Below are positions 59,896-64,000 of a stretch of 64,000 bases of DNA, piece by piece (the stretch's first letter is position 1; the number at the start of each line of letters is the position of its first letter). The DNA is from M30B80 sp965656935. Lineage in GTDB: Bacteria > Pseudomonadota > Alphaproteobacteria > Rhodobacterales > Rhodobacteraceae. A model generated the notes under the pieces. The model saw only the letters and a list, made by a program, of their open reading frames with translations. It made no database searches and was not told where the DNA came from. Position numbers and translations under genes: made by a program. The stretch lies in assembly GCA_965656935.1 (NCBI GenBank), contig CBFHMG010000011.1, forward strand, positions 1 through 64,000, in the 5' to 3' direction.

Positions 59896-61608
59896 CTAAC
59901 TCCGCACACCCGCAAAGCGCGTCTGCCAATCCTCGCGGTCTTCATCGCTGATTTTTGCGAATAGAACCTCGGGCACGGTAAAGCCATGCCCTGCAGGCAG
60001 CGCGTTCAAGGCCTCATCCACCGAGCTTGGCCAAGGGGTGTCCTTGGCATCCATTGCCTCAAGCAGTGTTGCGCTTGCATCGGGGATGAAGGGCGCGGAA
60101 AGCGTGGCATAGAAGGGGATCAGGTTAAGCGAGAAACGCACCATCGCAGCGGCGCGCTCGGGGTCTTCCTTGAAGACCGACCAAGGTGCCGCAGCCTGAA
60201 GGTATTCATTGCCCACAACCCAAATCGCCCGCAATTCGGCGGCGGCCTTGCGGATATCCAATGCCTCCATATGCGATTGATAGGCCTCAAGACGGGTTTG
60301 CAGCTCGGCCATCGCACTGGCCTCTTGCTCGCCAAATGCGCCACCTGAGGGGACTTCTTCTCCGAATTTCGAGCGGCAGAACTTTGTGATGCGGCTGACG
60401 AAATTGCCCAAGACATCGGCAAGGTCTTTATTCACATCCGCTTGGAAGTTCTCCCAAGTAAACTCGGCGTCCGAGGTCTCGGGCGCATGGCTGAGCAGCC
60501 ACCAGCGCCAATAATCGGCAGGCAAAATCTCGAGCGCCTGATCCATGAACACACCGCGCCCTTGGCTGGTCGAGAACTGGCCGCCATCATAATTCAGGTA
60601 GTTGAAGGATTTGATGTAATCGACCAGCTTCCAAGGCTCTTTCGAGCCGAGGATCGTGGCAGGGAAGCTGAGCGTGTGGAACGGCACGTTATCCTTGCCC
60701 ATGAATTGCACATAGCGCACATCATCCGCGCCTTTATCGGTGCGCCACCAGCGCTCCCAATCCTGGCCTTTGCCTGCATCGACCCATTCGGCGGCGCAGG
60801 CGATATATTCAATCGGCGCATCGAACCACACATAGAAGACCTTGCCTTCCATTCCGGGCCATTCCGCGTCGCCCTTTTTGACAGGAATACCCCAATCCAG
60901 ATCCCGCGTGATCCCGCGATCTTGCAAGCCATCACCATCATTGAGCCATTTCTTCGCAATCGAGGTCGTCAGCACAGGCCAATCGGTCTTGCCCTCGATC
61001 CATGTGCTCAAGGCGTCGCGCATCTGCGACTGGCACAGATAGAGATGCTTGGTCTCGCGCACTTCCAGATCGGTCGAGCCCGAGATTGCGCTGCGCGGCT
61101 CGATCAGATCGGTGGGGTCCAATTGCTTGGTGCAATTCTCGCATTGATCGCCGCGCGCTTTGTCATAGCTGCAATTGGGGCAGGTGCCCTCGATGTAGCG
61201 ATCTGGCAGGAAGCGGCCATCGGCATGGGAATAGACCTGACGCTCGCTGACTTCGCGGATCAAACCCGCCTCGGCCAAACGGCCTGCGAAATGCTGGGTC
61301 AATCGGTGGTTCTGCGCGCTTGAGGAGCGCCCGAAATGATCAAAGCTCAAGCGGAAGCCCTGCGCGATCTCGGCCTGCACCTCATGCATCTCGGCGCAAT
61401 ATTCCTCAACCGGTTTGCCCGCTTTGGCCGCCGCCAATTCGGCGGGCGTGCCATGCTCGTCGGTGGCGCAAAGAAACAGCACCTCATTGCCGCGCGCACG
61501 CATGTATCGGGCATAGAGATCGGCCGGAAGCTGGCTTCCGATCAGATTGCCCAAATGCTTGATCCCGTTGATATAGGGAATTGCCGAAGTGATGAGAATA
61601 CGTGCCAT
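59896..61608 (-). CDS. metG: Methionine--tRNA ligase
   Basis: 570 residues, MetRS class I. N-terminal ITSAIPYINGIKHLGN with the HIGH equivalent (IKHLGN), the zinc-binding knuckle CPNCSYDKARGDQCENC, and FMGKDNVPFHT. The KMSKS position reads FSTSQGRG, an accepted MetRS variant. The anticodon-binding helical domain follows and the extra C-terminal tRNA-binding domain is absent. The 5' neighbour is the acyltransferase gene, on the same strand 106 bases away. Confidence 0.96.
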   Translation of the reverse strand: MARILITSAIPYINGIKHLGNLIGSQLPADLYARYMRARGNEVLFLCATDEHGTPAELAAAKAGKPVEEYCAEMHEVQAEIAQGFRLSFDHFGRSSSAQNHRLTQHFAGRLAEAGLIREVSERQVYSHADGRFLPDRYIEGTCPNCSYDKARGDQCENCTKQLDPTDLIEPRSAISGSTDLEVRETKHLYLCQSQMRDALSTWIEGKTDWPVLTTSIAKKWLNDGDGLQDRGITRDLDWGIPVKKGDAEWPGMEGKVFYVWFDAPIEYIACAAEWVDAGKGQDWERWWRTDKGADDVRYVQFMGKDNVPFHTLSFPATILGSKEPWKLVDYIKSFNYLNYDGGQFSTSQGRGVFMDQALEILPADYWRWWLLSHAPETSDAEFTWENFQADVNKDLADVLGNFVSRITKFCRSKFGEEVPSGGAFGEQEASAMAELQTRLEAYQSHMEALDIRKAAAELRAIWVVGNEYLQAAAPWSVFKEDPERAAAMVRFSLNLIPFYATLSAPFIPDASATLLEAMDAKDTPWPSSVDEALNALPAGHGFTVPEVLFAKISDEDREDWQTRFAGVRS

Positions 61609-61713
61609 GAGCTTTGTCCTGCTTGTCTTGCGCGGGGATTAGCGCATCACGCCAGACAAGGCCAGATGTGATGCAAAAACTGGCTGTAAATCAGGCGTGG
61701 CGCCTATGCGCGG

Positions 61714-62589
61714 TCACGCGCCGTCCCAACGTTTGAGCAGCCAATACCATTGCTCGGGGTTGGCCATGATTTTCTCCGACAGGCTGTCATTGAAGGCCCG
61801 CGTCATGGTCTCGGCATCGCTATGGGGGATGGGGGGCTGAAATTCGACTTGGAAGGCATTGCCGTCCTCGATCCGAATGCCATAGGCGGGGATCATCGGA
61901 ATGTCGTATTTCAAGGCCAGCTGTGCCGCCGAAAGCGAGGTCAGCGCGTCATGCCCAAGGAAGGGCAGGCGCACGCCTTCTGAATATTTCTCGTCGAGCA
62001 GGATCGAAATGATACCGCCCTTCCGCAAGTGACGCACAAGCGCCATGGTGCCCACACGGCCCGTTGCCAGAATGGGCATGCCGCCTGCCTCAATCCCTGC
62101 GCGAATGCGGCGCTCGTAATGGCGGTTCTTTTGCGGGCGATAGACCGCGCCACTTTCCAAGCCGTGCATTTTGATTACCGAGCGGATCGCCTCCCATTGG
62201 CCGAAATGGCCCGAGACGATGATCACACCCTTGCCCGCCGCCTGCGCCTCTTTCAGCGCGTCAAGGCCAGGGCCCGAGACATGGAATTTATGGTGATGGG
62301 TCTGGAATTCGGCATCATGGTAAATCTCGAATAAGGTCCGCCCCATATGGCGACCCATTTCCTGACCCAGCTTGAGGCGTGCCTTGCGGGGCATATCGGG
62401 AAAAACCCGCCGCGCCTCGCAGTCAAAGCGGCGCCTTGCCAGCGGGAACCAGCGCAAGACGGTGGCAACAGTTGTCCCCAAGGCCCGCGAGCGCAGATCG
62501 AAGGCGCGCCAACGCATTGCGGTCAGCGCGGACCACAGCGGGAAATATCGTGCATGAGACAGGAGGGATTTTATCGACGTCGAAATCAT
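61714..62589 (-). CDS. Lysophospholipid/lipid A acyltransferase (LpxL/HtrB-like)
   Basis: 291 residues. The acyltransferase motif SGHFGQWEAI gives the H-x4-E active site, followed by the VYRPQKN segment and the LLDEKYSEGVRLPFLG and MIPAYGIRIEDG segments of the lipid A late acyltransferase family. It likely adds a secondary acyl chain to lipid A at the inner membrane. The short N-terminal hydrophobic part is consistent with membrane association. Upstream on its strand is a 318-base non-coding gap. Confidence 0.87.
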   Translation of the reverse strand: MISTSIKSLLSHARYFPLWSALTAMRWRAFDLRSRALGTTVATVLRWFPLARRRFDCEARRVFPDMPRKARLKLGQEMGRHMGRTLFEIYHDAEFQTHHHKFHVSGPGLDALKEAQAAGKGVIIVSGHFGQWEAIRSVIKMHGLESGAVYRPQKNRHYERRIRAGIEAGGMPILATGRVGTMALVRHLRKGGIISILLDEKYSEGVRLPFLGHDALTSLSAAQLALKYDIPMIPAYGIRIEDGNAFQVEFQPPIPHSDAETMTRAFNDSLSEKIMANPEQWYWLLKRWDGA

Positions 62590-62907
62590 GGCTCTCTATG
62601 AGCGCGATTGCAGCCAAGACCAAGCGGAAAATCTGAGGCAGGTTGTCCGTTTGAGGATTTTTTTGGCGGGGCGCTAGGGCGGGGCTTGGGAGCAGCTGTG
62701 CGGACTTTGTAGAGCTGCGCGCGCGGAACAAGGCCGAAGGCCGCCGCGCGATCGCCAGACCGCCCCCCGGGGCTGGCGATCCGAACCAACGCCAGCTCCT
62801 AACTCCCGCATCCCCCCTATCCCGCATGTTTTCGCTGGACTGCGCCTTTCGCGCGCCTAGGTTGAGCATTGCCTGAGGCGATGCCTCCCTGACCAGATGA
62901 GTGCGCC
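62590..62907. other. Intergenic gap with GC palindrome
   Basis: 318 bases without a convincing gene between divergent genes. GATCGCCAG (62750-62758) pairs exactly with CTGGCGATC (62773-62781) around a GC-rich loop containing CCCCCCGGGG. No clear promoter elements were recognised and no T-run follows the hairpin. Confidence 0.5.
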
Positions 62908-63615
62908 ATGACCGATCCTCGCCCCGTTTTGCTGCTTGGCAGCGCGCCCTCGGCCGAGGTGTGCCAAGAGTGGTCCAAGGATGAATTCTCGGCGATTGTA
63001 GCAATCAATAATGCGTGGCGGATTAGGCCTGATTGGGATTACAACATCTTCCCTGATGATTTCCCCGAAGAGCGCCGCCCAGATGCTGTGCAGGATGGGC
63101 AGCGCATTGTGACCTCCGAGGCCTATGTGCCTGCCAATAACCAGTTTGGTGGCATCGTTTATGCGGGCGGCACCATGGTGTTTTCGGCGGGCTATTGGGT
63201 GCTGGCGTCGCTACGACCTGCGGCGATTGTGGTGGTGGGGTGTGACATGGTCTATCCCAAATCGGGCAAAACGCATTTCTATGGCACAGGCACTGCCGAT
63301 CCCCTGCGGCAAGACCCAAGCTTGCGCAATCTCGAAGCGAAATCGGCGCGGTTGATGTATCACGCGGCCTCACAAGGCTGCCTTTGTTTCCGAGCGCCCG
63401 AGGGCGAGAGCCGCTTGGTCTTCCCGCTTTGGACAGGCGCTGTATCCGCCTGCGCGCCCCAACCCGACCACGCAGAGGCCAAAGCGGCGCAAGCCCTTGA
63501 GGCTGAGGCGGGCTATGTCGTGCCCTCGGGCCGGTATTGGGACGCGCAGGCGCAGTTTTCGCTGCCCAAAATCGATGCAATCGATACCCATTGGCAGGCC
63601 ACTTATCCCGATTGA
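62908..63615 (+). CDS. Unknown protein, possible nucleotide-sugar or MptE-like fold
   Basis: 235 residues, cytoplasmic. It opens RPVLLLGSAPSAEVCQEW and continues AIVAINNAWR, a pattern reminiscent of DUF115/MptE-like and Cst-I type sialyltransferase folds, where a Gly-Ser/Pro-Ser loop binds nucleotide. Later VVVGCDMVYPKSGKTHFYG and a Cys pair (GCLCF) stand out. I cannot assign a function. It precedes the amidinotransferase gene by 85 bases on the same strand and could share its transcript. Confidence 0.7.
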   Translation: MTDPRPVLLLGSAPSAEVCQEWSKDEFSAIVAINNAWRIRPDWDYNIFPDDFPEERRPDAVQDGQRIVTSEAYVPANNQFGGIVYAGGTMVFSAGYWVLASLRPAAIVVVGCDMVYPKSGKTHFYGTGTADPLRQDPSLRNLEAKSARLMYHAASQGCLCFRAPEGESRLVFPLWTGAVSACAPQPDHAEAKAAQALEAEAGYVVPSGRYWDAQAQFSLPKIDAIDTHWQATYPD

Positions 63616-63700
63616 GCAAAGGGCCTGATCTGGCCGCTTGTGCAGCTTGTTTTTTGTTCCTAGAAAGCCTGGTCCGATTGCTATCTGGAGGGAGCGCGCG

Positions 63701-64000
63701 ATGCAGAATACGGTGGTCAATAGCTGGAACGAATGGGATCCGCTCAAACATGTGATCGTGGGCCGTGCCGATGATTGCCATATCCCGCCCGAAGAGCCCG
63801 CGCTGGATGCGAAAGTGCCCGAAGACAGTGATATGCGTGGCCAATGGGGGCGGCGTCCGCAAGAAACCATCGACCGCGCCAATGAATTGCTCGACAATTT
63901 CGCGAAGCTTCTGGAAGGGCGCGGTGTGCGGGTGGACCGCCCGACACCGATCGACCATTCCAAGCCCGTGACCACCCCCGATTTCCACACTGGCAGCCAG
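63701..64000 (+). CDS. Glycine amidinotransferase-like protein, N-terminal part (partial)
   Basis: The first 100 residues, continuing past the window end in an open frame. The start has GGAGGGAG about nine bases upstream. VNSWNEWDPLKHVIVGRADDCHIP and the PDFHTGSQ segment match the N-terminus of L-arginine:glycine amidinotransferases and related amidinotransferases (strain-specific versions act in secondary metabolism). The catalytic His and Cys would lie beyond the window. Products could be guanidinoacetate or a specialised guanidino compound. Confidence 0.85.
   Translation, partial: MQNTVVNSWNEWDPLKHVIVGRADDCHIPPEEPALDAKVPEDSDMRGQWGRRPQETIDRANELLDNFAKLLEGRGVRVDRPTPIDHSKPVTTPDFHTGSQ

Noticed and set aside
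1..64000. tRNA, rRNA, CRISPR or intact insertion sequences
   Set aside because: None was recognised by eye: no tRNA-like cloverleaf with a T-loop, no spaced identical repeats of CRISPR type, and no transposase ORF.

Overview
The window looks like a chromosomal segment of an alphaproteobacterium of the Rhodobacteraceae (Roseobacter/Rhodobacter group). The evidence is the gene set and order: a ctaC-ctaB-small ORF-ctaG-ctaE cytochrome oxidase operon, an mce-DUF1467 pair, an H-NOX/HNOBA-GGDEF pair, a non-pyrrolysine MttB homologue, an alphaproteobacterial GTTC-N7-GTTC SOS box and TTGAT-N4-ATCAA type FNR boxes. From about 1.9 kb onward the DNA is GC-rich and densely coding. Bases 1-1900 differ: lower GC, few convincing genes, and many inverted and periodic repeats, so this is probably the edge of an accessory or formerly mobile region.

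Layout. 0-1.9 kb: accessory edge with a partial unknown ORF, a small unknown ORF with a weak integrase-N-terminus resemblance, and an iteron-like repeat patch. 1.9-4.2 kb: periplasmic rhodanese, YeeE/YedE sulfur-compound transporter and a small exported protein. 4.2-7.1 kb: class II aldolase and TauD-type dioxygenase operon, divergent from a LysR regulator. 7.2-16.6 kb: lysC, an SDR, a DNA alkylation repair protein, glmS, glmU, gph, a DegT-type aminotransferase and hemN. hemN shares a promoter region holding two FNR boxes with a second YeeE/YedE gene. 18-27 kb: the leucine/isovalerate degradation operon (ivd, small membrane protein, acyl-CoA ligase, mccB, mccA, GST, HMG-CoA lyase, methylglutaconyl-CoA hydratase). 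It has a clear sigma70 promoter with an adjacent palindromic operator. A 4-coumarate-CoA-ligase-like gene follows.

28.7-34.7 kb holds c-di-GMP signalling (a PleD-like protein, then an H-NOX-like protein with an HNOBA-GGDEF partner) around DUF3572, a HAD phosphatase and an MttB homologue. 34.7-37.2 kb is rfbC-rfbB-rfbD for dTDP-rhamnose, without rfbA. 37.2-42.8 kb has a lipoprotein, an SOS-box-driven mini-gene encoding only a DnaE2-type OB fold, a ferredoxin, a VCBS-like secreted protein, aspS, a GNAT and a response regulator. 43-50.6 kb has mce, DUF1467, an EI24-family membrane protein, a nitroreductase, topA, dprA and tldD. 50.8-55.1 kb is the aa3 cytochrome oxidase operon plus SURF1. 55.1-59.8 kb has thrC, an M16 peptidase, a RimJ-like GNAT and a GlcD-like flavoprotein. 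59.9-64 kb has metG, an LpxL-like acyltransferase, an unknown protein and the 5' part of a glycine amidinotransferase-like gene.

Most interesting: (i) the SOS-controlled, apparently leaderless DnaE2 OB-fold mini-gene at 37.8-38.2 kb; (ii) an H-NOX-like protein whose proximal heme histidine and YxSxR motif are both replaced, translationally coupled to a diguanylate cyclase; (iii) a dispersed intergenic motif, consensus TATTTTTGGAAAGATGAAG, seen six times and beside GC hairpins at several copies; (iv) an iteron-like 23-bp periodic patch in the accessory edge. No tRNA, rRNA, CRISPR array or intact insertion sequence was seen.
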